Assembly (NCBI RefSeq): GCF_003268025.1
Contig: NZ_QLUW01000004.1
Location: 124,001-188,000, forward strand
Reading direction: 5' to 3'
DNA length: 64,000 bases
Source: Paenibacillus montanisoli
Lineage (GTDB): Bacteria; Bacillota; Bacilli; Paenibacillales; Paenibacillaceae
The translations under genes were made by a program, and so were the position numbers. Shown in pieces: positions 35,046 through 44,816 of the stretch. Every line of letters starts with the position of its first letter. The first letter of the stretch is position 1. Under the pieces are notes generated by a model. It was not told the origin of the DNA, ran no database searches, and saw only the letters and a list, made by a program, of their open reading frames with translations.

Positions 35046-37763
35046 ATGACTAAGCAAAACGATTATTCCGTTCGCGAATCGCTTGAAGTCGGCGGTAAGT
35101 CTTACGCTTACTACCGTCTGGGCGGGCTGGAAGAGCAAGGCCTGGGTAAGATCTCGAAGCTCCCTTTCTCCATTAAGGTGCTTCTTGAAGCAGCCGTTCG
35201 TCAATTCGACGGCCGCGCAATTACGAAAGATCACGTCAAGCAGCTGACAACATGGGCTGACGGCCGTGAAGACAAAGAAATTCCATTCATCCCTGCGCGT
35301 ATCGTTCTGCAGGACTTCACCGGCGTACCGGTTGTCGTAGACCTTGCGGCAATGCGCGACACCGTGAAGAAATCGGGCGGCGACCCGAAGCAAATCAACC
35401 CGCTCGTACCGGTTGACCTGGTTATCGACCACTCGGTCATGGTCGACACGTTCGGTACGCCTGATGCGCTTGAGTACAACACGAACATCGAGTTCAAACG
35501 CAACATGGAGCGCTACCGTTTCCTTCGCTGGGCGCAAACGGCATTCGAGAACTTCCGTGCCGTTCCGCCGGGCACAGGTATCGTTCACCAAGTTAACCTG
35601 GAGTACCTGGCATCCGTTGCCGCAACGAAAACAACGGACGGCGAAACCGTCGTGTACCCGGATTCCCTGGTAGGTACGGACTCCCACACAACAATGATCA
35701 ACGGTCTTGGCGTAGTCGGCTGGGGCGTTGGCGGCATCGAAGCGGAAGCAGGCATGCTCGGACAGCCGCTTTACTTCGTTACTCCTGAAGTTATCGGCTT
35801 CCGCCTGACAGGCAGCCTGGCTGAAGGCGCGACTGCAACTGACCTTGCGCTGACGGTAACGCAATTGCTGCGCAAGAAGGGCGTAGTCGGCAAATTCGTA
35901 GAGTTCTTCGGTCCTGGTTTGTCCAACATCAGCCTGGCTGACCGTGCAACGGTAGCGAACATGGCTCCGGAGTACGGCGCAACCGTCGGTTTCTTCCCGG
36001 TTGACAGCGAAACCTTGAACTTCATGCGCGCTACCGGCCGCGAAGAAGAGCAAATCGCACTTGTAGAAGCTTACTATAAAGCACAAGGCATGTTCCGCAC
36101 CGACGATACGCCGGAGCCTACGTTCTCCGATATCGTTGAGCTGGATCTGTCCACAATCGTTCCATCCCTCGCAGGTCCGAAGCGTCCGCAAGACCGCGTT
36201 GAGCTGACTTCCATGAAGGAAGCGTTCAACAGCATCATTCGCACGCCGATCGACAAAGGCGGCTACGGTCTGGACGACAGCAAGATCGAAGAAGTCGTTG
36301 AAGTGAATCACGCGAACGGCGAAGTGAGCAAAATGGGCACAGGCGCCGTTGTCATCGCGGCAATCACGTCCTGTACGAACACGTCCAACCCAAGCGTTAT
36401 GCTCGGCGCTGCGCTGGTTGCGAAGAAAGCGGTCGAGCGCGGCCTGAAGAAGCCGGCTTACGTGAAGAGCTCCCTGACGCCGGGTTCCCTGGTCGTTACC
36501 GAGTACCTGAAGAAAGCTAACCTGCTGGAATCGCTTGAAGCGCTTGGCTTCCACGTTGCAGGCTACGGCTGCGCAACTTGTATCGGCAACTCCGGTCCGC
36601 TTCCGGATGAAGTCAGCAAAGCGATCGCCGATAACGATATGACGGTTGCGGCTGTACTGTCCGGTAACCGTAACTTCGAAGGCCGCGTTCACGCGCAAGT
36701 TAAAGCCAACTATCTGGCATCGCCGCCGCTGGTTGTCGCTTACGCGCTGGCAGGCACAGTGAACATCGACCTGTCCTCCGATCCAATCGGCTACGACAGC
36801 AGCAACCAGCCGGTATACCTGAAGGACATCTGGCCGACATCCAAAGAAATCGCCGATACGATCGCTCAAGCGATGAGCCCGGAGATGTTCCGCGCGAAAT
36901 ACGAGAACGTATTTACGCAAAACGAGCGTTGGAACGCGATCGACGTACCGACCGGCGAAAGCTACGAGTGGGATGACAAGTCCACTTATATTCAAAATCC
37001 GCCATTCTTCGAAGGCCTCGGCTCCGAAGTGGGCGACATTGCCGATATCAAAGGCGCTAACGTGCTTGCGCTGCTTGGCGATTCCGTAACGACGGACCAC
37101 ATCTCGCCAGCGGGCAACATCAAGGCTGACAGCCCGGCCGGCGAATACTTGATCGAGCATGGCGTGGATCGGGTAGACTTCAACTCTTACGGCTCCCGCC
37201 GCGGTAACCATGAAGTCATGATGCGCGGCACATTCGCCAACATCCGTATCCGTAACCAAGTGGCTCCGGGCACAGAAGGCGGCGTAACGACTTACTTGCC
37301 GAACGGAGAAGTAATGTCGATCTACGACGCATCCATGAAGTATCAAGAAGACGGCAAAAACCTTGTCGTTATCGCAGGCAAAGAGTACGGTACGGGCAGC
37401 TCCCGCGACTGGGCGGCGAAAGGCACGTTCCTGCTCGGCGTCAAAGCCGTTATCGCGGAAAGCTTCGAGCGTATCCACCGTTCCAACCTGGTCGGCATGG
37501 GCGTGCTTCCGCTGCAGTTCCAACCGGGCGAAAGCTGGAAGACGCTGAACATTACAGGCCGCGAAACATTCGATATCGTGGGTCTGAGCAACGATGTAAC
37601 GCCTGGTCAAACGGTTCAAGTCGCCGCTACGCGCGAAGACGGTACAACGTTTGAATTCTCGGCGATCGTACGTCTTGACTCGATGGTTGACGTGGATTAC
37701 TACCGCAACAGCGGTATCCTGCAAACCGTTCTTCGTCAAATGATCGCAGCGAACAACAAATAA
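35046..37763 (+). CDS. acnA: Aconitate hydratase (aconitase)
   Basis: Aconitase isomerises citrate to isocitrate in the TCA cycle; in Bacillus it is also an RNA-binding protein under iron limitation. The protein has 905 residues from [20 protein letters not shown]. The [4Fe-4S] ligands are in [15 protein letters not shown] (Cys near residue 440) and [14 protein letters not shown] (two Cys). The C-terminal swivel domain has [16 protein letters not shown] 35046 has AAGGAGG 11 nt upstream; an earlier ATG at 35019 lacks such a site. It is called citB in B. subtilis. Confidence 0.97.
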   Translation: MTKQNDYSVRESLEVGGKSYAYYRLGGLEEQGLGKISKLPFSIKVLLEAAVRQFDGRAITKDHVKQLTTWADGREDKEIPFIPARIVLQDFTGVPVVVDLAAMRDTVKKSGGDPKQINPLVPVDLVIDHSVMVDTFGTPDALEYNTNIEFKRNMERYRFLRWAQTAFENFRAVPPGTGIVHQVNLEYLASVAATKTTDGETVVYPDSLVGTDSHTTMINGLGVVGWGVGGIEAEAGMLGQPLYFVTPEVIGFRLTGSLAEGATATDLALTVTQLLRKKGVVGKFVEFFGPGLSNISLADRATVANMAPEYGATVGFFPVDSETLNFMRATGREEEQIALVEAYYKAQGMFRTDDTPEPTFSDIVELDLSTIVPSLAGPKRPQDRVELTSMKEAFNSIIRTPIDKGGYGLDDSKIEEVVEVNHANGEVSKMGTGAVVIAAITSCTNTSNPSVMLGAALVAKKAVERGLKKPAYVKSSLTPGSLVVTEYLKKANLLESLEALGFHVAGYGCATCIGNSGPLPDEVSKAIADNDMTVAAVLSGNRNFEGRVHAQVKANYLASPPLVVAYALAGTVNIDLSSDPIGYDSSNQPVYLKDIWPTSKEIADTIAQAMSPEMFRAKYENVFTQNERWNAIDVPTGESYEWDDKSTYIQNPPFFEGLGSEVGDIADIKGANVLALLGDSVTTDHISPAGNIKADSPAGEYLIEHGVDRVDFNSYGSRRGNHEVMMRGTFANIRIRNQVAPGTEGGVTTYLPNGEVMSIYDASMKYQEDGKNLVVIAGKEYGTGSSRDWAAKGTFLLGVKAVIAESFERIHRSNLVGMGVLPLQFQPGESWKTLNITGRETFDIVGLSNDVTPGQTVQVAATREDGTTFEFSAIVRLDSMVDVDYYRNSGILQTVLRQMIAANNK

Positions 37764-37774
37764 TCGATCCATGC

Positions 37775-37812
37775 AAAACGGGTCCGCTCCTCCTTGAGCG
37801 GACCCGTTTTTT
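37775..37812. terminator. Aconitase terminator
   Basis: AAAACGGGTCCGCTC pairs with GAGCGGACCCGTTTT and is followed by TTTT; the other strand also ends in TTTT, so it can act in both directions. Confidence 0.88.
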
Positions 37813-38481
37813 GTTGATGTATCATAAGACATGCTCCGAGCTTCGGCTTGAGCTTCCTTAAGCTCCGGTGCGTGTTCATGAGATTCTTCTTCTGACGCTC
37901 GGCAGGGCAGCGGATGTTCGTGATCTTGCCTCGCGTATACGGCTTTACTGTGACATCGAAACTCAGAAACCGTCTATCATATCGTCCGTGTCCGCTGCCA
38001 GCACCGACAACGGCAGGACAATCGCATTGCAGCTTTGTTGTTCTTGCAAAGGCACTCCATCGATTCAACTTGCGGCATGTGCGTAGGTCCATCATCAAGC
38101 TATATTGAAACTGAAGGGCTGACGTAGAGGTTCTCAAGCCTTCCGCATACCTCTCACGTCCGATTCCTTCAACGGAATTGACTATTTCATAGTACGGGGA
38201 ACTCCCCTTAGCGCCCGGCCCGATGTCCGGCCAACTGACGCGCGTACCGCCTTTTCGGGTGCTGGGCGGCCGATTGAAGGTTTTTGCCGGCATCCGGCAC
38301 GTGGAGCGTGCTCCACAACGATCGTTTTACGGAAACGGTTCGGTCGAGCGGCGGCTTATGGAGCCGACTAGAATCGCTCTTCCGATTCGCTATCCTGTAC
38401 TATTGTATTTATATGTCACTCGTTTGCTTGTGCGGCTGTCCCTCAAGGCGCATGTTTTGCGCAAAGGGTAATTATTGCATG
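37813..38481. other. Hairpin-rich gap without a recognisable gene
   Basis: About 670 bp lies between two bidirectional terminators. No family is recognised in any frame; the longest frame (minus, 37736-38293) overlaps the aconitase end and lacks a ribosome binding site. Inverted repeats are packed closely: AGAGGT/ACCTCT (38126-38154), ATTCC/GGAAT (38163-38178), ACTAT/ATAGT (38181-38193), GGGG/CCCC (38197-38208) and GTGGAGC/GCTCCAC (38299-38314 region). This resembles a structured non-coding RNA or a decayed element; neither strand nor ends are certain. Confidence 0.45.
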
Positions 38482-38528
38482 AAAAAAGTCGAGCTTGGCT
38501 AGGCTGCTGCCTGCAAGCTCGACTTTTT
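38482..38528. terminator. Bidirectional terminator of the IclR gene
   Basis: AAAAAGTCGAGCTTG pairs with CAAGCTCGACTTTTT, with T-runs on both strands. It could also end a rightward transcript from the preceding gap. Confidence 0.87.
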
Positions 38529-39274
38529 CATTTCAGCATGACGCCAAGCCGGCGCGCCGCTTCGATGACGGCGGGCGCTTGGCTGCGCATGATTTCCGGC
38601 GTCAGCCGGTTGGCCGGTCCGGACACGGACAGCGCCGCCACCAGCTTACCCGTACGGGAGAAGACCGGCGCCGCGACGGCGGCCGCTCCCTGCTCGCGTT
38701 CCTCCACGCTCATCGCATAGCCAAGCCGCTGCCACTCCGCCATCTGCTCCTGGAATTGCTGCCGGTCAAAGGATGGCGGCCAAGAAGCATCCTGCAGCAG
38801 CTCCTCGCGTTTGGCCGCTTCCTCGAACGCGATCAGCACTTTGCTGGATGCGCCTACGTACAGCGGCAATCTCACACCGATCGGAGCCACCCGGCGAATG
38901 GCCTGTATGCTCTGCACGGCCTGGATCCGAATCCGCTCGTTGCCGTCCCGCAGATAGAGGCTGACGGTCTCGCCCAGCATATCGCGCAGCCGCTCCATCT
39001 CCGGCAGCCCGATCACGGCAGGGTCGTCGGCGCCTGACATATTCGCCGACAGCTCCCAAATGCGCAGCCCCAGCTTGTAGCGGTCAGAAGCCGCATCGCG
39101 GACGATAAAGCCCCGCTCCTCGAGCGTAGCCAGCATCCGATGGACCGTACTCTTATGCAGACCGACGCTGTCGGCTAGCTCGGTCATCGCCCACTCTTTC
39201 TTCTTCGTAAAGCAAAGCAATATATCGAGCGCCCGTTCTACGGCGCGAACCGTTGATTTTCCATCCTCAGCCAT
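38528..39274 (-). CDS. IclR family transcriptional regulator
   Basis: A 248-residue regulator: the N-terminal winged helix-turn-helix (STVRAVERALDILLCF, MTELADSVGLHKSTVHRMLATLEERGFI, residues about 5-60) is followed by an effector-binding domain that ends MLK. IclR proteins sense small acids or aromatic compounds. It lies convergent-side of aconitase, and the same 17-bp palindrome occurs in both promoter regions, which suggests it controls aconitase and itself. A GGGAGG site precedes the start. Confidence 0.92.
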   Translation of the reverse strand: MAEDGKSTVRAVERALDILLCFTKKKEWAMTELADSVGLHKSTVHRMLATLEERGFIVRDAASDRYKLGLRIWELSANMSGADDPAVIGLPEMERLRDMLGETVSLYLRDGNERIRIQAVQSIQAIRRVAPIGVRLPLYVGASSKVLIAFEEAAKREELLQDASWPPSFDRQQFQEQMAEWQRLGYAMSVEEREQGAAAVAAPVFSRTGKLVAALSVSGPANRLTPEIMRSQAPAVIEAARRLGVMLK

Positions 39275-39297
39275 TGTCGATTGGCCCCTCCCTAAAG

Positions 39298-39355
39298 TTT
39301 CATAGAGTGAAACTTGGTTACAGCTAGTATACCGTAATGAGGGCTTCCTGGTAAA
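39298..39355 (-). promoter_or_regulatory. IclR gene promoter and palindrome
   Basis: On the minus strand TTTACC (39350-39355), 18 bp, then TATACT (39326-39331). The palindrome GTTTCATAGAGTGAAAC (39298-39314) follows at about +5 to +21 and differs from the aconitase copy at two central positions. This is consistent with autorepression. Confidence 0.65.
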
Positions 39356-39423
39356 GCATTCCCTGTTTATTCGCCTTATTTTACAGCCATGTTACAGGAC
39401 CCTAACAATACGTCGACATACGT

Positions 39424-39482
39424 TGACAGGCCGCCGCTCACGCCATACGATAGGAACATAGCACTATTTTAAAGCGCTTACA
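39424..39482 (+). promoter_or_regulatory. Promoter and cre-like site of the hydrolase gene
   Basis: TTGACA (39424-39429), 17 bp, TACGAT (39447-39452) is a good sigma-A promoter. TTAAAGCGCTTACA (39469-39482), a near match to the CcpA cre consensus with one deviation at the second base, lies about 10 bp after the expected start, where it would act as a roadblock. Confidence 0.65.
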
Positions 39483-39530
39483 AGCGGTTGTCCGCTTCAC
39501 CATAATCTTTCAAATAAGGGGGCTTCCACC

Positions 39531-40601
39531 ATGAGTACAACAACGATGACATCTGCACTGCCGGCAGCCGGAGGCCTCACGCCCAGTCTGCTTCCCCCGA
39601 TCCTTCCCGCGCCGCAAGTCCCTGAACGGTCGCTTGCCGGTACGCGCCGCAAGCATGCAGCGCTTGCCGTTCTATCGGCGCTGGCCGCATTGATGCTGTT
39701 CTCCGTGCTCGCCTTTCACGGCTATGTCGCATGGGTCATCGCGCATCCTTATGTGCCGGCGCTCTATTCCAATCCGCAAACGGCGCAAGGCCTAGCTTAC
39801 AGCGATGTATCCTTCCCGAGCAAGAGCGGACACACAACCGTTCATGGCTGGTACATCCCTGCGGCCGCAGTTGCCGGCTCCGATGCGCAATCCGCCCGGA
39901 CCGTCGTCTTTAGCCATGGCTACGGGGCCAACCGCGAGGAAACGTGGGTGCCGATGTATGAGCTTGCCGCCCTGCTGAACCGGCTGCATTACAATGTGTT
40001 CATGTTTGATTACGGCTACGCTTCATCCGGCGTACGCTCGCCTGCGACCGGCGGGATGGAAGAATCCCAGCAGCTGCTCGCCGCCGTCAGCTACGCCAGA
40101 TCGCAAGGCGCCGACGAGGTCGTCGTATGGGGCTTCTCCATGGGAGCCGGCACTGCCCTGCAGGCTGCGCTGCAAACCGATGCAACGGACCGGATCGATG
40201 CGATGCTGCTCGACAGCCTATTCCTGCCTAGCTCGGAATCGCTCTTCAACAATGTAAGCCAATATATGGACCTGCCAAAATACCCGTCGCTTCCGATCAT
40301 TGAATGGATGCTGCCTTTCTTTACGGGCGTACACTTCAATCAGCTTCCGGTAGAACGCGTTCTGCAAACGACCTACGAAATGCCGCTCTTCATTATGCAT
40401 GGTACCGATGACGCGATCGCCTCGGTCGACACCGCCAAGCAGGTGGCCGCCGGGCAGTTTAATTCGCTTTCGCGCGAGTGGATCGTCGAGGGCGGCCAAC
40501 ACGAAATGCTGTTCCGCTCGCGTCCGAAGGAGTATATCCAGCGTGCCGCCTTGTTCCTCAGCCAAGTGGATGCCGCCCGTAATTCCGCCGCTGCCGCGTA
40601 A
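39531..40601 (+). CDS. Membrane-anchored alpha/beta hydrolase
   Basis: A 356-residue serine hydrolase. A membrane span near residues 40-65 anchors it with the catalytic domain probably outside. The nucleophile elbow is WGFSMGAGTALQ (Ser near residue 205), the acid is in MHGTDDAIAS and the histidine in GGQHEMLF; the oxyanion region is VVFSHGYGANREE. It resembles the YqkD/BAAT-like hydrolases of Bacillus. The substrate is unknown. Promoter and possible catabolite control lie just upstream. Confidence 0.87.
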   Translation: MSTTTMTSALPAAGGLTPSLLPPILPAPQVPERSLAGTRRKHAALAVLSALAALMLFSVLAFHGYVAWVIAHPYVPALYSNPQTAQGLAYSDVSFPSKSGHTTVHGWYIPAAAVAGSDAQSARTVVFSHGYGANREETWVPMYELAALLNRLHYNVFMFDYGYASSGVRSPATGGMEESQQLLAAVSYARSQGADEVVVWGFSMGAGTALQAALQTDATDRIDAMLLDSLFLPSSESLFNNVSQYMDLPKYPSLPIIEWMLPFFTGVHFNQLPVERVLQTTYEMPLFIMHGTDDAIASVDTAKQVAAGQFNSLSREWIVEGGQHEMLFRSRPKEYIQRAALFLSQVDAARNSAAAA

Positions 40602-40610
40602 CAACAAATA

Positions 40611-40660
40611 AAGCTCCTCTGCAGGATGCCGCCGGTTCAAGCGGCCTGCCAGAGGAGCTT
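40611..40660. terminator. Bidirectional terminator
   Basis: AAGCTCCTCT and AGAGGAGCTT pair with an inner GCCGC/GCGGC stem; it separates the hydrolase from convergent folE. Confidence 0.82.
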
Positions 40661-40665
40661 ATTTA

Positions 40666-41259
40666 TTACTGCTTCAGGAGCGATAGAAACTCCGAACGAA
40701 GAGCCGCGCTGGTGCGGAAATCGCCGCGTACAGCCGACGTGACCGTCTTGCTGCCCGGCTTCTTCACGCCTCGCGCGCACATGCACAAATGCTCGCCCTC
40801 CACGACGACCATCACGCCGTGCGGCTGCAGCACCTCATCCATAATATCGGCGATCTGCGACGTGATGCGCTCCTGCACTTGAAGGCGGCGCGTCACCGCT
40901 TCGACCAAACGCGCCAGCTTGCTGAGGCCGGCGATCTTGCCGCTCGGTATGTACCCGATATGCGCTTTCCCGAAGAATGGCGCCATATGGTGCTCGCACT
41001 GGCTGTAGTACACGATGTCCCGGACGATGACCAGCTCTTCGTGCTGCTCGTCGAACGTGACGCCAAGCACCTCGCGAGGATCAACCTCGTAGCCGGCGAA
41101 AATTTCCTCGTACATTCGCGTAACGCGGGCCGGCGTTTCCAATAGCCCTTCTCGCTCGACGTTCTCGCCGATAAGCGCGAGAATTTCGCGGATATGGTGC
41201 TCTATCTTCTCCCGATTCGTTGAAACGGCTGAATTGACGTAATCCTTCTTTCCCGCCAT
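40666..41259 (-). CDS. folE: GTP cyclohydrolase I
   Basis: FolE opens GTP to dihydroneopterin triphosphate, the first step of folate and, in many bacteria, queuosine synthesis. It has 197 residues. The zinc/active-site motifs are [23 protein letters not shown] and the C-terminal [23 protein letters not shown] (Cys, His, Cys ligands). The classical type IA enzyme is intact. It is single-gene, with yneF upstream in the same direction. Confidence 0.96.
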   Translation of the reverse strand: MAGKKDYVNSAVSTNREKIEHHIREILALIGENVEREGLLETPARVTRMYEEIFAGYEVDPREVLGVTFDEQHEELVIVRDIVYYSQCEHHMAPFFGKAHIGYIPSGKIAGLSKLARLVEAVTRRLQVQERITSQIADIMDEVLQPHGVMVVVEGEHLCMCARGVKKPGSKTVTSAVRGDFRTSAALRSEFLSLLKQ

Positions 41260-41303
41260 CGTAGCAGCCTCTCCTTTCCCGACAACCGTAGTAGGGCGCA
41301 GAA

Positions 41304-41540
41304 CTATCTCCGCTTCCCCGGTCCCTTCATAAATTGCTGGTTCTTCATCATTTGCTGCGCCTTCTGCATTTGTTGGTTATTCATATTGTAGCCCATTTGC
41401 TTCGCCATCTTCTTCAGCATTTCCGGATCATTCTGCATCTTCTCCAGCTGCTTGCGCAAGTAGTATACGCCGACGAAGAAGCCGCCGACGGCGCCGACGA
41501 TGAGCGTAATGATCGAAATAATGACCGTCCACATAGACAT
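41304..41540 (-). CDS. yneF: YneF family (UPF0154) small membrane protein
   Basis: A 78-residue protein: one N-terminal membrane span ([23 protein letters not shown]) and a cytosolic part with [22 protein letters not shown], the hallmark of UPF0154/YneF in Firmicutes. The tail is Gln/Met/Lys-rich. Its function is not known. It is upstream of folE with a 44-bp gap. Confidence 0.92.
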   Translation of the reverse strand: MSMWTVIISIITLIVGAVGGFFVGVYYLRKQLEKMQNDPEMLKKMAKQMGYNMNNQQMQKAQQMMKNQQFMKGPGKRR

Positions 41541-41632
41541 GCAATCTCACCTTGTCCTTATTTGTAATTATATTGCAACTTATCATAGCATGAGGGACCG
41601 TCTGTTCGCAAACCATGCGAGCGTCAAAAAAC

Positions 41633-41662
41633 AAAGACCCCGTCCGTTTGGACAAGGTCTTT
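41633..41662 (-). terminator. Terminator of the alpha-galactosidase gene
   Basis: AAAGACC/GGTCTTT with an inner GTCC/GGAC stem, followed on the minus strand by GTTTTTTG. Confidence 0.75.
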
Positions 41663-41687
41663 CATCGTTCAAAACTAAGCCGTCGTT

Positions 41688-43775
41688 TCAAATCAGACCG
41701 TCGATGCCGAAATAGACGATTTTGGCGGACCCCCGTTTCGTGAATTCGAGCTCTAGGACTGCGCGGCCGCGATCGTCGTAACGGATACTGACGCCCTCTT
41801 GCGTCCAGTGCTCCCGTGAAGGAGCCGATTCCGTGACGTACGTATAGGTTCCGGCCTCGTTCGAGAACGCGACGATCGCTCCCCGTCCGTTCGCGCGGTT
41901 AATCTTTTCATAAATCTCGGGACTGCCGCCCGGACTGCCGACGATGACCGGATACGCCTCGGTTATGTCATCCCGTACTTTTTTGTAGCCCGACAGCAGC
42001 TCCCCGATCAAATGCACGCCGGAATCGGAGACGGACAGCAGGTCGCCCCAAATGCCGTTCTGTCCTAGAATGAGCGACGCGACGTTCACGATTTGCGAAT
42101 CCTCGGGATCGTCAGGCAGGTAGTGGGTGAGAAACAAGACGGACGGAATCCATTTGTCGAACGTAAGCGGAGTCCGGCATATCCATGGACGGGCCGCGCC
42201 CGGATAGACGAAAATATTGATCCATTTGTCCTCGGGACAAGGGATGTCGTAGTTATGGTAATAAGGACCGTTATTGATTAGAAAATACTTCCCGGAAGAC
42301 AAAAAGCCGAGCCCGACGTAACGATGTCCCTCCGTAATGTCAAAATCGACGATCGCCTCCGGACAGACGGAGCACAGCCGATCGACGATGTCGGACATCG
42401 CCCTGCCGATCGAGAAGGCGTAGCAATCCGCTCTTTCCTCATCGCTGTTGGCCTCGGTGCCGTGATGATGGGATGGATCGGAGCAGCCGTACTGCCCGAT
42501 GGCGTCCCACTTGAAATAGGTCACGCCGAGCTCTCGGACAAGCCGAATCAATTCATCGGCGAATACTTCCTTGTACTCGCTGACTAAACACATTTTGTAG
42601 CTTTTCTCGGTTTCCCATATTTCGCGGGGCTCGTTCTTGCGACCCTGCCACGAAATAATGGACGACTCGCTGCCTTGGAGAATCCGGCTCGTAATGCCCG
42701 CGGCAAGCGGGTCGAACCATAGCCCGAGCTTCATGCCGCAGCTGTCGAGCTTCTCTTTTACGCTCTTCAGCCCGTCGCTGAACCGCTGCCTATTCGCTTC
42801 CCAATCTCCCGTTTTCACGTACCAGCCTGTATCGATGACGAACACCTCGATGCCCATCCGATGCGCGACGTCGATTTCCGCCAAAATGCGTTCTTCCTTC
42901 ATCGAGTCCAAATACGTTTTACCGTTCCAAAACTTGTTCCGCTCCTGGAAAGCCCACGTGTTGTAGTAGATGTACGGCTTCCGGCTCTCCGCGTTAGGAC
43001 TCATCGCATGCAAAACAAAGGAGCGGTAATGCCTCGCAAGCGTCTTTTCATCGCCCTCGATCAGAGCGGCCTGCAGCCAAATCGTTTCGTATTGCCGGCC
43101 CCCGCCGATTGGCTGCCCCGTGTAGTAGTTCCCCTTTACCGCTTCCAGTCTGGCATGGCCGCCAGGCTCCAGTTGATACGCAACGTATGCATCCGGTACT
43201 TGGGAGCCGTGCTCGTAAGCCGTAAGGATGGCGTGGCCGTCGGACGTTTCTCCAACAAGAATGGGCCCCATCGGGCAAAGCCGGTTCTCGAATGCGCTAT
43301 CGCGCACCTCGTGTTCCGCGAGAACGAAGCTGTGAAGGAGCTCGTTGAATTCCGATAAACGGACTTCCGTTACCTTCGATGCTTCCTCGAACGAGACAGC
43401 CATATACGAAAGCTTGTCTTTGCCGCTCGTCTTGCTAAGGCGGCTGTCAGCATTGGCGCTGCTGATCCTGTATTTGAAACGGAGGACCGGATTGTCGTCG
43501 GCTACGCGAACGGTAAGCTGCAACAGGTATCCATCGCTGTCGCTGCCCGCGAAGACATGCTCCGCAACGCCTGGGGAAATCATTGTAGGTCCGTTTGCGT
43601 GAGCTAACCGAATGCCGGCAAACGCGCGGACTTTCCCGTCGATTTCAAACGAGGGCGCCTCGATGCCGAGCGTCTTTCCCGTCGATACCAGCTGAATGCC
43701 CCATAGAGCGCCGTTGTCTGCTGTTTCTCCGTCCGTAAGCAATCGAAAGAAACGATTTTGTAGTTGTACCTGCAT
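41688..43775 (-). CDS. Alpha-galactosidase-like glycoside hydrolase (GH36/melibiase type)
   Basis: A 695-residue cytosolic glycosidase. The N-terminal beta-sandwich (residues 1-260) is followed by a TIM-barrel: VFVIDTGWYVKTGDWE (near 315), GLWFDPLAAG, the nucleophile Asp in VTYFKWDAIGQYG (near 430) and the probable acid/base Asp in IVDFDITEGHR. Start ATG 43775 follows an AGGAGG-like site. No signal peptide is visible. The divergent AraC gene is probably its activator. Whether galactose or another alpha-linked sugar is the substrate cannot be read. Confidence 0.82.
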   Translation of the reverse strand: MQVQLQNRFFRLLTDGETADNGALWGIQLVSTGKTLGIEAPSFEIDGKVRAFAGIRLAHANGPTMISPGVAEHVFAGSDSDGYLLQLTVRVADDNPVLRFKYRISSANADSRLSKTSGKDKLSYMAVSFEEASKVTEVRLSEFNELLHSFVLAEHEVRDSAFENRLCPMGPILVGETSDGHAILTAYEHGSQVPDAYVAYQLEPGGHARLEAVKGNYYTGQPIGGGRQYETIWLQAALIEGDEKTLARHYRSFVLHAMSPNAESRKPYIYYNTWAFQERNKFWNGKTYLDSMKEERILAEIDVAHRMGIEVFVIDTGWYVKTGDWEANRQRFSDGLKSVKEKLDSCGMKLGLWFDPLAAGITSRILQGSESSIISWQGRKNEPREIWETEKSYKMCLVSEYKEVFADELIRLVRELGVTYFKWDAIGQYGCSDPSHHHGTEANSDEERADCYAFSIGRAMSDIVDRLCSVCPEAIVDFDITEGHRYVGLGFLSSGKYFLINNGPYYHNYDIPCPEDKWINIFVYPGAARPWICRTPLTFDKWIPSVLFLTHYLPDDPEDSQIVNVASLILGQNGIWGDLLSVSDSGVHLIGELLSGYKKVRDDITEAYPVIVGSPGGSPEIYEKINRANGRGAIVAFSNEAGTYTYVTESAPSREHWTQEGVSIRYDDRGRAVLELEFTKRGSAKIVYFGIDGLI

Positions 43776-43875
43776 TATTTTCGCATACCTCCATACGGTC
43801 GCATCGGAATCATTTCAGCTTCATTCTAGCCGATATGCGATAGAGGAGACATAACATATCTTCGGACAAATATAG

Positions 43876-43881
43876 TATAAT
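43876..43881 (+). promoter_or_regulatory. -10 box in the AraC/galactosidase intergenic region
   Basis: A TATAAT hexamer on the plus strand about 43 bp before the AraC start; the -35 is weak, which fits a regulated promoter. The same AT-rich stretch must drive the divergent glycosidase gene. Confidence 0.45.
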
Positions 43882-43923
43882 TTCTCCTAGTCAACTTACT
43901 AGCGAAATGGGGCTGCGAACTTA

Positions 43924-44757
43924 TTGGCTATTAACATTTATTATTCCTCGAGTATTGGCCAACAGGACCTGGAGGTTATCGAAATCGGCACGCAGCGCTG
44001 CGATCCCGGATATCAGGTCGGTCCGTCCGTCCGCGATTTTTATATCCTGCACTACATTCATAGCGGTCAAGGGATGCTGGAAACGGACGGGCAGGAGTAC
44101 CCGGTGCGGGAAGGCCAGCTATTCCTTGTGTTTCCGCATCGCATTGCGAAATACGCCGCAAACCGCGCTCATCCTTGGCAATACAGCTGGATCGGCTTTC
44201 AAGGATGCTTGGCCGAACGGCTGCTGGCCGAGGCGGGTTTTTCCTTCCGCCATCCGGTTGTTGACGGCCGGCAGGAGCGGATCGATACCCTTTTCCGTCA
44301 TCTATGGCCGGCTCAGCTTCAAGCTAAAGGGACCGAATCGATCTTAACCGGAAGCTTATACAGCTTGCTCGGCGAGCTCGCCGCATTGAACGCGGAAGCC
44401 GGAAACGGCGATGCCGTTCAAGATTCGGAGCTGTATACGACCCGCGCCGCAGCCTTTATCACGACCCATTACGCCAGCAAAATCGGCTTGAACGACATCG
44501 CCCGCCACGTCGGCTTGGACAGTAAATATCTATGCCGGCTGTTCAATCTGCACCTGCAAACGTCTCCTTACCGCTATCTCATGGACGTGCGCATGCATAA
44601 CGCCTGCCGGCTCATGAAGCATCCGGAGCTCAGCATCTCCGATATTTCGCGCTCCGTCGGGTATCAAGATCCGTTATTGTTTTCAAGGATGTTCAAGAAG
44701 GCTAAGGGCATGTCGCCTGCGGCTTACAGGAAGACGATCGACCGGCAGCAGGCTTGA
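43924..44757 (+). CDS. AraC family transcriptional regulator
   Basis: A 277-residue regulator. The N-terminal cupin domain (residues 10-110; CDPGYQVGPSVRDFYILHYIHSGQG) probably binds a sugar, and the C-terminal double helix-turn-helix (YASKIGLNDIARHVGLDSKYLCRLF, LSISDISRSVGYQDPLLFSRMFKKAKGMSPAAYR) binds DNA. TTG 43924 is the assumed start, without a clear ribosome binding site, so the true start is uncertain. It is divergent from the alpha-galactosidase gene, which it likely activates. Confidence 0.87.
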   Translation: MAINIYYSSSIGQQDLEVIEIGTQRCDPGYQVGPSVRDFYILHYIHSGQGMLETDGQEYPVREGQLFLVFPHRIAKYAANRAHPWQYSWIGFQGCLAERLLAEAGFSFRHPVVDGRQERIDTLFRHLWPAQLQAKGTESILTGSLYSLLGELAALNAEAGNGDAVQDSELYTTRAAAFITTHYASKIGLNDIARHVGLDSKYLCRLFNLHLQTSPYRYLMDVRMHNACRLMKHPELSISDISRSVGYQDPLLFSRMFKKAKGMSPAAYRKTIDRQQA

Positions 44758-44766
44758 TCGAAAATA

Positions 44767-44801
44767 AAAGACGCTCCCCCATCTTCCGGGAGAGCGTCTT
44801 T
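44767..44801. terminator. Bidirectional terminator between AraC and HD-GYP genes
   Basis: AAAGACGCTC pairs with GAGCGTCTTT, A/T-flanked on both sides; the genes converge here. Confidence 0.82.
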
Positions 44802-44816
44802 CACATGCACAATCGT

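Noticed and set aside
34821-37832. A 1003-codon open frame antisense to aconitase
   Set aside because: It is the exact shadow of a clearly recognised aconitase gene, is caused by high GC and codon bias, and lacks any family motif or ribosome binding site.
37736-38293. A 185-codon minus-strand frame between aconitase and the IclR gene
   Set aside because: It begins in no ribosome binding site, runs into the aconitase 3' end and terminator, and shows no family; the region is treated as non-coding.
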